From: Phytopseudomonas daroniae
GTDB taxonomy: Bacteria > Pseudomonadota > Gammaproteobacteria > Pseudomonadales > Pseudomonadaceae
DNA length: 64,000 bases
NCBI RefSeq assembly: GCF_004327285.1
Contig: NZ_QJUI01000006.1
Location: 186,001-250,000 of the forward strand
Direction of reading: 5' to 3'
This document shows positions 17,243 to 25,848 of this stretch, in pieces. The stretch's first letter is position 1, and each line of letters begins with the position of its first letter. The position numbers and the translations under genes were made by a program. The notes below the pieces were generated by a model. It did no database searches and was not told the origin of the DNA. It saw nothing but the letters and a program-made list of their open reading frames with translations.

Positions 17243-17850
17243 GCCTTGCCCTCCGCCAGAGCGGTGACGATTTCATCGTCCTCCTCGGCGCCGAGGATGC
17301 CGTCCTGCGAACGCCAGGCCTCGTAGACCAGCGCCAGGGTATTGAGCACGGACAGGCTGAAACCCACCGACATCGCCGAATAGGTCGCCACCATTGGCAG
17401 CTCCATGACCGGAGAGCCCTGGGTACGGCCGAGTTCGGCCCATTCCAGGCCGACCCAGATGAGGATCAGGTAGAAGCCCAGCGAGAGCAGGATCGACAGG
17501 TACTTGAGCCCGGCGCCGAGCTTGCGCGGCAGGGCGTAGATCAGCACCTGCACGCCGATCAGCTTGCCCTTGCGCGCGGCCACTGCGGCGCCGAGGAACA
17601 CCACCCAGATCATCAGGTAACGCGACACTTCCTCGGTCCAGGGCAGGGCCAGGTCGTATTGCAGGTGACTGAAGACGAAGCGGGTCAGGATACCGGCGAC
17701 CACGCAGAGCACCATGACCAGCATGGCCAGGCCGCACAGCCGGGTGACGAGGTCGTTGAGACGGTCGACGACGGCCAGCGGGTCGAAGCGCGGTCGCGCC
17801 CCTTTCCCTCCTGTCTCGTCGAATGCCAATGTCTTGTTCTTATTATTCAT
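17239..17850 (-). CDS. TRAP transporter small permease (DctQ family)
   Basis: A 203-residue membrane protein with four hydrophobic segments (for example LAMLVMVLCVVAGILTRFVF and YLMIWVVFLGAAVAARKG). The start at 17850 (MNNKNKT) follows GAGGG by about nine bases; a longer reading would run through the promoter region. Small TRAP subunits anchor or help fold the large permease. This is the first gene of the catabolic operon, so the promoter must lie in the 314-base gap before the divergent AraC gene. Confidence 0.88.
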   Translation of the reverse strand: MNNKNKTLAFDETGGKGARPRFDPLAVVDRLNDLVTRLCGLAMLVMVLCVVAGILTRFVFSHLQYDLALPWTEEVSRYLMIWVVFLGAAVAARKGKLIGVQVLIYALPRKLGAGLKYLSILLSLGFYLILIWVGLEWAELGRTQGSPVMELPMVATYSAMSVGFSLSVLNTLALVYEAWRSQDGILGAEEDDEIVTALAEGKA

Positions 17851-18164
17851 CGCTGTTTTCCCTCGCGGGGTTTTCGTGGGCGGAGACAGCCGGCCGGATG
17901 GCAGCTTCCAGTCCCGGCGTCGTTCTGGATCAGGGCACCTTGGAAGGTCGATGGAGGCGAGTATAGGAAGGCCGCCACGCACGTCGTTAGGACAATAGAC
18001 ACGGCATTCTTGGACTTTTTTCCAGGGCGGTTTTTTGCCTGTACTAATTGTCCAAGTCTGTGTTCAACTCATCGTCAGTCGGCGCTGAAAGCCCCCGGGG
18101 CTGGCGCTCGTATAGCGACACTTTCCTAACAAGAACAAAAGCCCGAAGGGCAGGAGAGCGAGCC
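17851..18164. promoter_or_regulatory. Divergent regulatory region with candidate AraC operator repeats
   Basis: The gap between the TRAP operon and the araC-type gene contains exact inverted heptamers: CTTGGAC at 18009-18015 with GTCCAAG at 18050-18056, and GGACAAT at 17990-17996 with ATTGTCC at 18047-18053. The right-hand element ATTGTCCAAG is thus shared by both pairs. The centres are about 41 and 57 bases apart, four and between five and six helical turns. These are plausible binding sites for the adjacent regulator. I could not assign a confident -35/-10 pair. Confidence 0.5.
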
Positions 18165-19061
18165 ATGTATGCCTGCAATTGCTGCAGCATTCCCACGTAC
18201 AAGATCAGGGATTTCGGCGACTCGGTGAAGTCGGCGACATTCGATTTCGCGCGCATGCAGCACCGCATGAATATCCTGCCCTACCCCCATCGACACGATT
18301 TCTTCCATGTCATCTGGGTCACCCAGGGTTCGGGCACGCACGTCATCGACTCGGTGCGTTATTGCGTGAAACCCAACACCCTGTTCTTCATGATGCCGGG
18401 GCAGATCCACGACTTCGAACTGTCCGACGACACCGCCGGCTACAACCTCAATTTCAGCGCGGAGTACTTCCTGCTGAACATGCGCAACGACGTGGCAATC
18501 AGCGACATCCCGTTCTTCCGCATGGCCGATCCGATCCAGGCGCTGTACCTGACCGACGAGGTCGCCATCCAGCTGCAACGGGTCATCGACCGCATCGAGG
18601 AGGAATACCGCGGCGAGCGCACCGGCTACCACGACATCATCCGCTCCTACCTGCACATCTTCTTCCTGCACGCGGCGCGGCTGATCAGCGTGACGGACAT
18701 CCAGGATCACGCCTCGCCGAACATCGTGCTGGCGCGACGCTTTCGCAAACTGCTGGAAAAGGAACCGATCACCCTGGTCAGCGCCGGGCGTTTCGCCTCG
18801 ATGCTGCACATCACCGAGCGCAGGCTCTCCGAAGCGACCAAGGTCGCCGAGGGGCTGACCGCCACCGAAGTCATCCAGCACCGCCTGGCGCTGGAGGCCA
18901 AGCGCCTGCTGGCGCATTCCGAGTTCAACATCGCCACGGTGGCGACCCGCCTGGGCTTCGACGACCCGGCGTATTTCAGCCGCTTCTTCAGGAAGAAAGT
19001 GGGACTGTCACCGTCGGAGTTCAAACGCAGCATGCATGCCGACGAAGCGCTGAACGCCTGA
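18165..19061 (+). CDS. AraC-family transcriptional regulator
   Basis: A 298-residue regulator. The ATG at 18165 follows GGAG by about eight bases; the open frame continues upstream without a good ribosome site. The N-terminal half is a cupin-like ligand domain (LPYPHRHDFFHVIWVTQGSGTH carries the conserved His cluster). The C-terminal 95 residues are the double helix-turn-helix, with LEAKRLLAHSEFNIATVA and GFDDPAYFSRFFRKKVG as the typical AraC signature. It is transcribed away from the TRAP/CoA-enzyme operon and most likely activates it in response to the imported acid or its CoA ester. Confidence 0.9.
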   Translation: MYACNCCSIPTYKIRDFGDSVKSATFDFARMQHRMNILPYPHRHDFFHVIWVTQGSGTHVIDSVRYCVKPNTLFFMMPGQIHDFELSDDTAGYNLNFSAEYFLLNMRNDVAISDIPFFRMADPIQALYLTDEVAIQLQRVIDRIEEEYRGERTGYHDIIRSYLHIFFLHAARLISVTDIQDHASPNIVLARRFRKLLEKEPITLVSAGRFASMLHITERRLSEATKVAEGLTATEVIQHRLALEAKRLLAHSEFNIATVATRLGFDDPAYFSRFFRKKVGLSPSEFKRSMHADEALNA

Positions 19062-19134
19062 ACCGGGCCACTACAGGCGAACGGAACATGCGTAATGGGG
19101 ATGGCCGCCATAAGGCGGAAGAAGCCGCTCACTC

Positions 19135-19212
19135 CGTAGGGTGGATGACGCTCTTTTCATCCACCATTGCGATTGCAGAGCGGTGGACGGATAAAGCGTC
19201 GTCCACCCTACG
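19135..19212. repeat. Dispersed palindromic intergenic repeat, copy 2
   Basis: A 78-bp element bounded by perfect inverted ends CGTAGGGTGGA (19135-19145) and TCCACCCTACG (19202-19212), with inner repeats CATCCACC and GGTGGACGG. It lies in the gap between the araC-type gene and hisF. Its small size, palindromy and multiple copies suggest a REP- or MITE-like element without coding capacity. Confidence 0.7.
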
Positions 19213-19291
19213 AAAGGCCGCTCTTGCCCGTGCACCCAAGCCTGACCGTTCCCGTGCAGCCTGCACAGGAATGCTCGGCCCGAGCAAGCGC

Positions 19292-20062
19292 TCAGCGCAT
19301 CACGATACCGCGGCTAGCCATATAGGCCTTGGCTTCCGGCACGGTGTATTCGCCGAAATGGAAGATGCTTGCCGCCAGCACCGCCGCGGCCTTGCCTTCG
19401 ATGATGCCGTCAGCCAGGTGCTGCAGGTTGCCGACACCGCCGGAAGCGATCACCGGAATGCCGACCGCCTCGCTGATGGCACGGGTCACGCCGAGGTCGT
19501 AGCCACTCTTCACGCCGTCCTGATCCATGCTGGTCAGGAGGATCTCGCCAGCCCCCAGGCCTTCCATCTTCTGCGCCCAGGCGACGGCGTCGAGGCCGGT
19601 GGGCTTGCGCCCGCCATGGGTGAAGATTTCCCAGCGCGGCGTTTCGCCGGGGCCGGAGACCTTCTTGGCGTCGATGGCGACGACGATGCACTGCGAGCCG
19701 AAGCGCGAAGCGGCCTCGCCAACGAACTCGGGGGTGAACACCGCCGCCGTGTTGATCGATACCTTGTCGGCGCCGGCGTTGAGCAGGTTGCGGATGTCCA
19801 TCACGGTACGCACGCCGCCGCCCACGGTCAGCGGGATGAACACCTGGCTGGCCATGCGCTCGACGGTGTGCAGCGTGGTGTCGCGACCGTCGACGCTGGC
19901 GGTGATATCGAGAAAGGTGATCTCGTCGGCGCCCTGCTCGTCGTAGCGCCGGGCGATTTCCACCGGGTCGCCGGCGTCGCGGATGTTTTCGAACTTGACG
20001 CCCTTGACCACACGGCCATTGTCCACGTCGAGGCAGGGGATGATGCGTTTAGCGAGGGCCAT
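19292..20062 (-). CDS. hisF: Imidazole glycerol phosphate synthase cyclase subunit HisF
   Basis: A 256-residue (beta/alpha)8 protein of standard length. The catalytic aspartates are Asp12 ([16 protein letters not shown]) and Asp131 (VVAIDAKK), and the phosphate-binding GGGVRT and ASGGVG loops are present. With HisH it converts PRFAR and ammonia to imidazole glycerol phosphate and AICAR. It is the last gene of the hisB-hisH-(DUF2164)-hisA-hisF cluster on the minus strand. Confidence 0.97.
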   Translation of the reverse strand: MALAKRIIPCLDVDNGRVVKGVKFENIRDAGDPVEIARRYDEQGADEITFLDITASVDGRDTTLHTVERMASQVFIPLTVGGGVRTVMDIRNLLNAGADKVSINTAAVFTPEFVGEAASRFGSQCIVVAIDAKKVSGPGETPRWEIFTHGGRKPTGLDAVAWAQKMEGLGAGEILLTSMDQDGVKSGYDLGVTRAISEAVGIPVIASGGVGNLQHLADGIIEGKAAAVLAASIFHFGEYTVPEAKAYMASRGIVMR

Positions 20063-20092
20063 GCGGGCCTCCCAATCCTGAATTCGCTGGAG

Positions 20093-20113
20093 GCTGGACG
20101 CTGGACGCTGAAC
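20093..20113. repeat. Short tandem repeat in the hisA-hisF gap
   Basis: Three consecutive 7-bp units, GCTGGAC, GCTGGAC and GCTGAAC, lie between hisA and hisF; a partly complementary segment (CGTCCAGCCTTCAGC) lies about 30 bases to the right, so a weak hairpin could form. Confidence 0.5.
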
Positions 20114-20158
20114 GAAAAGGCAACTCGGCCATCGTCCAGCCTTCAGCTTTCAGCGCCT

Positions 20159-20902
20159 TTATTCGTCTTTTGCCTGCCGATCGCAGAACGCCTGGGCCTC
20201 GGCGACGTCCAGGGTGCCTTCGTAGATGGCCCGCCCGGTGATGGCGCCGATGATGCCCGGCGAACGGGCCAGCAGCAGCTTCTCGATATCGCCCAGGTTG
20301 TGGATACCGCCCGAGGCGATCACCGGGATACGGCTGGCGGCGGCCAGGGCCGCGGTGGCCTCGACGTTGCAGCCCTGCATCATGCCGTCCTTGGCGATGT
20401 CGGTATAGACGATCGCCGACACGCCATCGGCCTCGAAGCGGCGCGCCAGGTCGACGGCCTGCACGCTGCTGACTTCAGCCCAGCCGTCGGTGGCGACGAA
20501 ACCGTCCTTGGCATCCAGGCCGACGATCACCTTGCCCGGAAAGGCCTTGCAGGCCTCGGCGACGAACTCGGGCTGCTTGACCGCCTTGGTGCCGATGATC
20601 ACGTAGCTGACCCCGGCCCTGACGTAGTGCTCGATGGTTTCCAGCGAGCGGATACCGCCGCCGATCTGGATCGGCAGGTTCGGGTAGCGCTTGGCGATCG
20701 CGGTGACCACCTCGCCATTGACCGGCTTACCTTCGAATGCGCCGTTGAGATCGACCAGATGCAGACGACGGCAACCGCCCTCGACCCACTTGGCAGCCAT
20801 GCTCACCGGGTCATCGGAGAACACCGTGGAATCTTCCATACGGCCCTGACGCAGACGCACGCAGGCGCCGTCCTTGAGGTCGATAGCGGGGATAATCAAC
20901 AT
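20159..20902 (-). CDS. hisA: Phosphoribosylformimino-5-aminoimidazole carboxamide ribotide isomerase HisA
   Basis: A 247-residue (beta/alpha)8 isomerase; the start at 20902 gives [12 protein letters not shown], the usual opening, whereas the longer frame upstream is not conserved. Asp8 and Asp130 (IVGLDAKDG) are the catalytic pair, and the phosphate loops GGGIRS and ASGGIH are present. It carries out the Amadori rearrangement of ProFAR to PRFAR before the HisH/HisF step. The gap to the next gene upstream contains a 14-bp tandem repeat. Confidence 0.96.
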   Translation of the reverse strand: MLIIPAIDLKDGACVRLRQGRMEDSTVFSDDPVSMAAKWVEGGCRRLHLVDLNGAFEGKPVNGEVVTAIAKRYPNLPIQIGGGIRSLETIEHYVRAGVSYVIIGTKAVKQPEFVAEACKAFPGKVIVGLDAKDGFVATDGWAEVSSVQAVDLARRFEADGVSAIVYTDIAKDGMMQGCNVEATAALAAASRIPVIASGGIHNLGDIEKLLLARSPGIIGAITGRAIYEGTLDVAEAQAFCDRQAKDE

Positions 20903-20931
20903 GTCTTTTTTCCTAACGTCAAAAAGAGCGG

Positions 20932-20959
20932 CAAGCTGCAAGCCACAAGCTGCAAGCCA
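20932..20959. repeat. Perfect 14-bp tandem repeat before hisA
   Basis: Two adjacent exact copies of CAAGCTGCAAGCCA (20932-20945 and 20946-20959) lie in the leader between the DUF2164 gene and hisA. The unit is itself partly repetitive (CAAGCTG, CAAGCC). Confidence 0.7.
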
Positions 20960-20995
20960 TGCGCAAAAGTTGTTCGGTGAGCGGAGCGGCGGTTA

Positions 20996-21250
20996 TCAAT
21001 CCTTCTCCAATGCCCACAGGTCGACTTCGAGGCTTTCGAAGCGCTCGCGCAGCAGGGTGTGCGCGTCGGTGACCGCCCGGTTGTAGTAATGCGGCGCGAC
21101 TTCGCGGCCAAACAGCTCGAGCAGCTCCAGCACTTCGAAGGAGCCCAGCTCCAGCTCGAACCGATCGGCCAGGAAGCGCTGCAGCTTGTGCACCGCATCG
21201 CTTTCCTGCTCGGGCGTGAGCGTGAGGATCGGGCTCTTGAGCCTGGCCAT
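20996..21250 (-). CDS. DUF2164-family small protein
   Basis: An 84-residue acidic, probably cytoplasmic protein without signal peptide or membrane segment. The pattern LTPEQESDAVHKLQRFLADRF and the C-terminal FGREVAPHYYNRAVTDA match my memory of the DUF2164 family, of unknown function. It is inserted between hisH and hisA, and its first base coincides with the last base of hisH, so it is co-transcribed with the histidine genes. Co-expression alone does not show a role in histidine synthesis. Confidence 0.8.
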   Translation of the reverse strand: MARLKSPILTLTPEQESDAVHKLQRFLADRFELELGSFEVLELLELFGREVAPHYYNRAVTDAHTLLRERFESLEVDLWALEKD

Positions 21251-21888
21251 TACCAGCGACCGTCCCAGGCGGCGAAGTTCTGCAATAGCTGCAGGCCGTG
21301 GGTATGGCTCTTCTCAGGGTGAAACTGCACGGCGAAGCGCGAACCATCGGCCAGGGCCGCGGCGAAATCCTTGCCGTAGTGACCACGGCCAACGACCTGC
21401 TGCGCCTTGCCGGCTTCGATGTAGTAGCTGTGCACGAAGTAGAAGCGCGCCTGATCCGGAATGCTGTGCCACAGCGGGTGGTTGATCGCCTGGCTCACCT
21501 CGTTCCAGCCCATATGCGGAACCTTGAGCGGCTCGCCGTCCTCGACCATGTTCTTGCCGAAGAAACGCACCTGGCCGGGGAACAGGCCGATGCAATCGAC
21601 GCCGTCGTTCTCTTCGCTACGTTCGAGCAGCGCCTGCATGCCAACGCAGATGCCCAGAAACGGACGATCCTGACTGACTTCACGCACCAGCTCATCGAAG
21701 CCCAGACGACGAATCTCGGCCATGCAATCACGAATCGCACCCACACCGGGAAACACCACCCGGTCGGCTTCACGGATCACCTGAGCATCACTGGTCACCA
21801 GCACCCGGCCAGCACCAACGTGCTCCAGGGCCTTGGCCACCGAGTGCAGGTTGCCCATGCCATAGTCGATGACTGCAACCGTCTGCAT
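21250..21888 (-). CDS. hisH: Imidazole glycerol phosphate synthase glutaminase subunit HisH
   Basis: A 212-residue class I glutamine amidotransferase. The nucleophile is Cys81 in [10 protein letters not shown] and the remaining triad is His190/Glu192 in QFHPEKS. The N-terminal [12 protein letters not shown] is typical. It supplies ammonia to HisF through the barrel. Its first base overlaps the last base of hisB and its last base overlaps the DUF2164 gene, so translation is coupled throughout. Confidence 0.97.
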   Translation of the reverse strand: MQTVAVIDYGMGNLHSVAKALEHVGAGRVLVTSDAQVIREADRVVFPGVGAIRDCMAEIRRLGFDELVREVSQDRPFLGICVGMQALLERSEENDGVDCIGLFPGQVRFFGKNMVEDGEPLKVPHMGWNEVSQAINHPLWHSIPDQARFYFVHSYYIEAGKAQQVVGRGHYGKDFAAALADGSRFAVQFHPEKSHTHGLQLLQNFAAWDGRW

Positions 21889-22481
21889 CAGAGTACGCCC
21901 TTGGTCGATGGCATCTGCCCGGCCATGCGCGGATCGAGCTCCACGGCCATGCGCAACGCGCGGCCGAAAGCCTTGAACACGGTTTCGATCTGGTGGTGGG
22001 TATTCACGCCACGCAGGTTGTCGATGTGCAGGCTGACCTGGGCGTGGTTGACGAAGCCCTGGAAGAATTCCTGGAACAGGTCGACATCGAAGCCGCCGAC
22101 TACCGCGCGGGTGAACGGCACGTGCATCTGCAGGCCCGGACGACCGGAGAAGTCGATGACCACGCGCGACAGCGCTTCATCCAGCGGCACGTAGGAATGG
22201 CCGTAGCGGGTCATGCCCTTCTTGTCGCCGACAGCTTTGGCGAAGGCCTGGCCGAGGGTGATACCGACATCCTCGACGGTGTGGTGGTCGTCGATCTCAA
22301 GGTCGCCCTTGCAGAAGATGTCGAGGTCGATCAGGCCATGGCGGGCGATCTGGTCAAGCATGTGCTCGAAAAACGGCACACCGGTGTCGAACTTGGACTT
22401 GCCGGTGCCATCCAGGTTGATCGAGACCTTGATCTGGGTCTCCAGGGTATTGCGCTCGACGAATGCCGTACGTTCGGCCAT
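21888..22481 (-). CDS. hisB: Imidazoleglycerol-phosphate dehydratase HisB
   Basis: A 197-residue monofunctional IGP dehydratase. The start at 22481 ([19 protein letters not shown]) matches the Pseudomonas protein as I recall it; the upstream extension is not conserved. The manganese-binding motifs DDHHTVED and NTHHQIE and the [12 protein letters not shown] segment are intact. It lacks the N-terminal phosphatase domain of the enterobacterial HisB, as is normal for pseudomonads. It is the first gene of this his cluster. Confidence 0.96.
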   Translation of the reverse strand: MAERTAFVERNTLETQIKVSINLDGTGKSKFDTGVPFFEHMLDQIARHGLIDLDIFCKGDLEIDDHHTVEDVGITLGQAFAKAVGDKKGMTRYGHSYVPLDEALSRVVIDFSGRPGLQMHVPFTRAVVGGFDVDLFQEFFQGFVNHAQVSLHIDNLRGVNTHHQIETVFKAFGRALRMAVELDPRMAGQMPSTKGVL

Positions 22482-22611
22482 CACCTGCTCCACAAAATCG
22501 TTGGGCGAAAGGGTCGCCATTATAGGCTGATAAGCAGCGAACCTATAAAGCCACACGGCAAAAATGGATGAAAAACGCTCCAGACCCGCCAGGCAGAAAA
22601 GTGACAGGCAT

Positions 22612-22648
22612 AAAAAATCCCGCGGACGCATGGCGCGCCTGCGGGATT
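22612..22648 (-). terminator. Terminator downstream of the OFA-family transporter gene
   Basis: AATCCCGC (22616-22623) pairs with GCGGGATT (22641-22648). On the minus strand the second arm runs into TTTTTT (the A-run at 22612-22617), about 20 bases after the transporter stop codon. Confidence 0.75.
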
Positions 22649-22665
22649 ATTCGGCAGAAGCCCCG

Positions 22666-24324
22666 TTACTGGAACAGTACGACGGTCTTCTGCAGGGTGA
22701 CCCACACACCCCAGGCCAGCGGCAGACCCACCGCCAGCCAGGCAGCGATCACCAGAGGCTTGGTCGACGGATCGGCAGCCCACTCCAGCTCGGCAGCGCT
22801 CGGTGCGGACTTCTCACCATAAGCGCGCTCGGCAGCCAGCTCTTCAGCGGTCATGAAGTACTTGTCAGCCACCGGACGTACCAGCAGGTTGCAGATGAAG
22901 CCCAGCACCAGCAGGCCGGCGAGGATATACAGAGTGATGTCATAAGCCGCGGCACGCTCGACGCCGATGCTCAGCTGATACTCACGCAGGTAGTTGACCA
23001 ACACCGGGCCCAGTACGCCAGCAGCGGCCCAGGCAGTCAGCAGGCGACCGTGGATGGCACCGACCATCTGGGTACCGAACAGATCCGCCAGGTAGGCCGG
23101 CACGGTGGCGAAACCGCCGCCGTACATGGACAGGATCAGGCAGAAGGCGAACACGAACAGCGCCACGCTGCCCAGGTGACCGGTCCACGGAACCAGCGCA
23201 TACAGGGCGAAACCCAGCGCGAAGAACACGAAGTAGGTCGCCTTACGGCCGATCAGGTCGGAGAACGATGCCCAGAAGAAGCGGCCGCCGATGTTGAACA
23301 GGCTCAGCAGACCGGTGAAACCGGCAGCGATGGCGGCGATCTGCCCCAGCTGCGCGGCATTCAGCTCACTGAAGGACAGGTTGACTCCGATCAGCTTGCC
23401 ACCGAACACTTCCTGCAGCATGGGCGAAGCCATGCCGATGATGCCGATACCGGCGGAAACGTTCAGGCACAGCACGGCCCAGACCAGCCAGAACTGCGGG
23501 GTTTTCCACGCGGTATTCACGTGTACGTGGCCCTTGGTGATCATCGCGTTGTTGGCCTTGGCCGCCGGAGCGACCCAGCCAGCCGGTTTCCAGCCAGTCG
23601 GCGGAACGCGGTAAGCCAGAGCACCACCGACCATGAAGATGAAATAGATCACCGCCATGACCACGAAGCTTTGCCATACACCAACACTGGTTTCGCTGGC
23701 GAAATGGCCCATCAGCAGTGCAGCCAGGGGAGCACCGACCATCGCGCCGCCACCGAAGCCCATGATGGCCATACCGGTGGCCATGCCGCGCTTGTCCGGG
23801 AACCACTTGATCAGGGTCGACACCGGGGAGATGTAGCCCAGGCCCAGACCGATACCACCGATCACACCGGAACCGACCCACATCAGCCAGATCTGATGCG
23901 TGTAGATACCGAACGCGGAAATCAGCAGACCGCCGCACCAGCACAGCGCCGAAACCAGACCGGCCTTGCGCGGGCCGGCGTGTTCCAGCCAGCCGCCCCA
24001 CACGGCAGCCGAACAGCCGAGGAAGACGAAGAACAGGGTGTAGATCCATCCCAGCATGGAGATCTGCCAATCGCAGTTGCTGGCGAAGATCTGCTCGAAG
24101 AAACCGATGTCCGGTGCACAAGAGACAGCAGCATCGATACCGATGGCTTTCGATAACGGCAGCCAGAATACGGAGAATCCGTAGGCCATGCCGATGCACA
24201 GGTGGATGGCGAGGGCAGCTGGCGGAACCAGCCAGCGGTTGAAACCGGGCTTAGCGATGATACGCTCCTTGGACAGGAACGCAGGGGTCGCTGAAGCACC
24301 GTCTAGAACGATGGCGTCAGTCAT
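22666..24324 (-). CDS. MFS transporter, OFA (oxalate/formate antiporter) family
   Basis: A 552-residue major facilitator protein with about twelve membrane segments; residues LVPPAALAIHLCIGMAYGFS open the first. It is longer than a minimal OFA protein because of a loop after the first helix and another in the middle (residues about 225-270). The motif DKRGMATGMAIMGFGGGAM after the fourth helix is typical of the family. The start at 24324 was chosen for MTDAIVLDG, the upstream frame being AT-richer and non-coding in look. OFA proteins move small carboxylates; the substrate here is unknown. It is monocistronic, with its own terminator. Confidence 0.88.
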   Translation of the reverse strand: MTDAIVLDGASATPAFLSKERIIAKPGFNRWLVPPAALAIHLCIGMAYGFSVFWLPLSKAIGIDAAVSCAPDIGFFEQIFASNCDWQISMLGWIYTLFFVFLGCSAAVWGGWLEHAGPRKAGLVSALCWCGGLLISAFGIYTHQIWLMWVGSGVIGGIGLGLGYISPVSTLIKWFPDKRGMATGMAIMGFGGGAMVGAPLAALLMGHFASETSVGVWQSFVVMAVIYFIFMVGGALAYRVPPTGWKPAGWVAPAAKANNAMITKGHVHVNTAWKTPQFWLVWAVLCLNVSAGIGIIGMASPMLQEVFGGKLIGVNLSFSELNAAQLGQIAAIAAGFTGLLSLFNIGGRFFWASFSDLIGRKATYFVFFALGFALYALVPWTGHLGSVALFVFAFCLILSMYGGGFATVPAYLADLFGTQMVGAIHGRLLTAWAAAGVLGPVLVNYLREYQLSIGVERAAAYDITLYILAGLLVLGFICNLLVRPVADKYFMTAEELAAERAYGEKSAPSAAELEWAADPSTKPLVIAAWLAVGLPLAWGVWVTLQKTVVLFQ

Positions 24325-24667
24325 TGTTTTCTTCTCTGAATTTAGGTTGGCAAACAAAACGATTACTTGCGAAGCCCAAACTAGAGCCTCGCCAAACAGC
24401 AAATATATTTCAGCGAGTCATTCGCGGCTAGCAGAACGCTAGAGATCCCGCGGCATTGTGTCACATCGCCATAGTGCTTGTGCAACCACCAGGACAGCAC
24501 ACTTGCCCGCCTGCGACGCCTTTCTCAGCCTTACAACGAAATTTGTCGACTGCTGGTAACTATCGTCACTCGTGGTGCTCCAAGCGTTGCCCTCCTAAAT
24601 AGTGCCAAGGCGCTATGACGGCGAATGACACTTCACACTTGCTACGCTCAGCACCTCACCCGACCGG
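24325..24667. other. Divergent intergenic region, OFA transporter / FAD oxidase
   Basis: About 340 bases of lower GC than the flanking genes. It must contain the promoters of the two divergent genes. I see no open frame with coding character, no repeat family member and no structured RNA that I can name. Confidence 0.4.
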
Positions 24668-24676
24668 ATGGTAGCC

Positions 24677-25783
24677 ATGGATAGCATCGACACCCTGATA
24701 ATCGGCGCTGGCGCACTTGGCCTCGCCTGTGCCGCACGTCTGGCGGAGCCTGGGCGCAGCACGCTGATCGTCGAGCAGGAAGCGCTGGTGGGCAGCCACA
24801 CCTCCAGCCGCAACTCGGAAGTCATACACGCTGGCATCTATTACCCGCCGGGCTCACTGAAGGCAGAGCTCTGCCTGGAAGGCCGCGAGCGTCTGTACGC
24901 CTGGTGCGAGCAATGGCAGGTGCCCTACCGGCGCCTGGGCAAACTGCTGGTAGCGGTGAGTGACGAGGAACGCGGCAAGCTCGACGCGCTGGCCAGCAAT
25001 GCGCGGGACAGCGGCGTGGATGAACTACAGCCCATCAGCGGCGCCCAGCTCGCCGCCCTCGAACCCGCAGTGCGCGGCGTCGCCGCCCTGCTCTCGCCCA
25101 ACACCGGCATCATCGACAGCCATGCCTTTCTGCAATCACTACTCGCCTGCGCTGAACGCCAGGGCGCCGAACTGGTGCTGCAGACCCGCGTCGAAAGCCT
25201 CACCCATGACGGCGATGGCTGGATCGCCAGCGGTACCAGCGCTGGCGAGCCGTTCAGCCTCAAGGCCGGGCGGGTGATCAATGCCGCCGGGCTGTTCGCC
25301 CAGCAACTTGCTCAGCACACCCAAGGACTGGCGCCACGACAGATCCCGCCGCTATATATGTGCCAAGGCAATTACTTCAACTACAACGGTAAATCGCCGT
25401 TCAGCCATCTGGTCTACCCAATGCCGGAGGCCAACACCAGCGGTCTCGGCGTACATGCCACTCTGGATCTGGCTGGCCAGTTGCGCTTCGGCCCCGATAT
25501 CCGCTACCTCGACAGCATCGATTACCGCGTCGACGAAACGCTGCGCGACGCCTTCGCCAGCGCCATCAGTCGCTATTTTCCCGCGCTCGACAGCACGCGC
25601 CTGGTACCCGGCTATGCGGGCATCCGGCCAAAACTCAGCGGCCCAGGTGAAACGGCGGAAGATTTTATGCTGCAAATGCCGGTTGACCATGGTCTACCAG
25701 GACTGGTGAATCTGTTCGGCATCGAATCGCCTGGCCTCACGGCCAGCCTGGCCATCGCCGAACGCATCGCCCACAGGCTTTAG
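24677..25783 (+). CDS. FAD-dependent oxidoreductase, L-2-hydroxyglutarate oxidase/dehydrogenase-like
   Basis: A 368-residue flavoprotein of the DAO family. The dinucleotide motif is IIGAGALGLACAARL. The segments SRNSEVIHAGIYYPPGSLKA and LCLEGRERLYAWCEQ are characteristic of the L-2-hydroxyglutarate dehydrogenase (LhgO) branch, and the C-terminus has the expected LVPGYAGIRPKL. It would oxidise an L-2-hydroxy acid to the 2-oxo acid. The start at 24677 is preferred to an ATG three codons earlier because the protein then begins right at the FAD fold; neither has a strong ribosome site. It seems to be a single-gene unit. Confidence 0.85.
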   Translation: MDSIDTLIIGAGALGLACAARLAEPGRSTLIVEQEALVGSHTSSRNSEVIHAGIYYPPGSLKAELCLEGRERLYAWCEQWQVPYRRLGKLLVAVSDEERGKLDALASNARDSGVDELQPISGAQLAALEPAVRGVAALLSPNTGIIDSHAFLQSLLACAERQGAELVLQTRVESLTHDGDGWIASGTSAGEPFSLKAGRVINAAGLFAQQLAQHTQGLAPRQIPPLYMCQGNYFNYNGKSPFSHLVYPMPEANTSGLGVHATLDLAGQLRFGPDIRYLDSIDYRVDETLRDAFASAISRYFPALDSTRLVPGYAGIRPKLSGPGETAEDFMLQMPVDHGLPGLVNLFGIESPGLTASLAIAERIAHRL

Positions 25784-25848
25784 CCGCGGAAGCGCCGTCG
25801 GCGTTATACTCGCGAATTCAATTTCTCGTCACTGCATAGGATTCGTCC

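Noticed and set aside
15959..17326. A 455-codon plus-strand open frame rich in His, Asp, Glu and Gln
   Set aside because: It is the antisense shadow of the TRAP large and small permease genes. Its composition is that of reverse-complemented membrane-protein codons and it has no ribosome site or domain.
18179..20980. A 933-codon plus-strand open frame across araC-type gene, hisF and hisA
   Set aside because: It spans three well-defined genes in the wrong frame or strand, including a palindromic repeat. High GC content produces such long shadows.
22564..24156. A 530-codon plus-strand frame rich in Gln, His and Arg
   Set aside because: Antisense of the OFA-family transporter gene; no domain, biased composition typical of a shadow.
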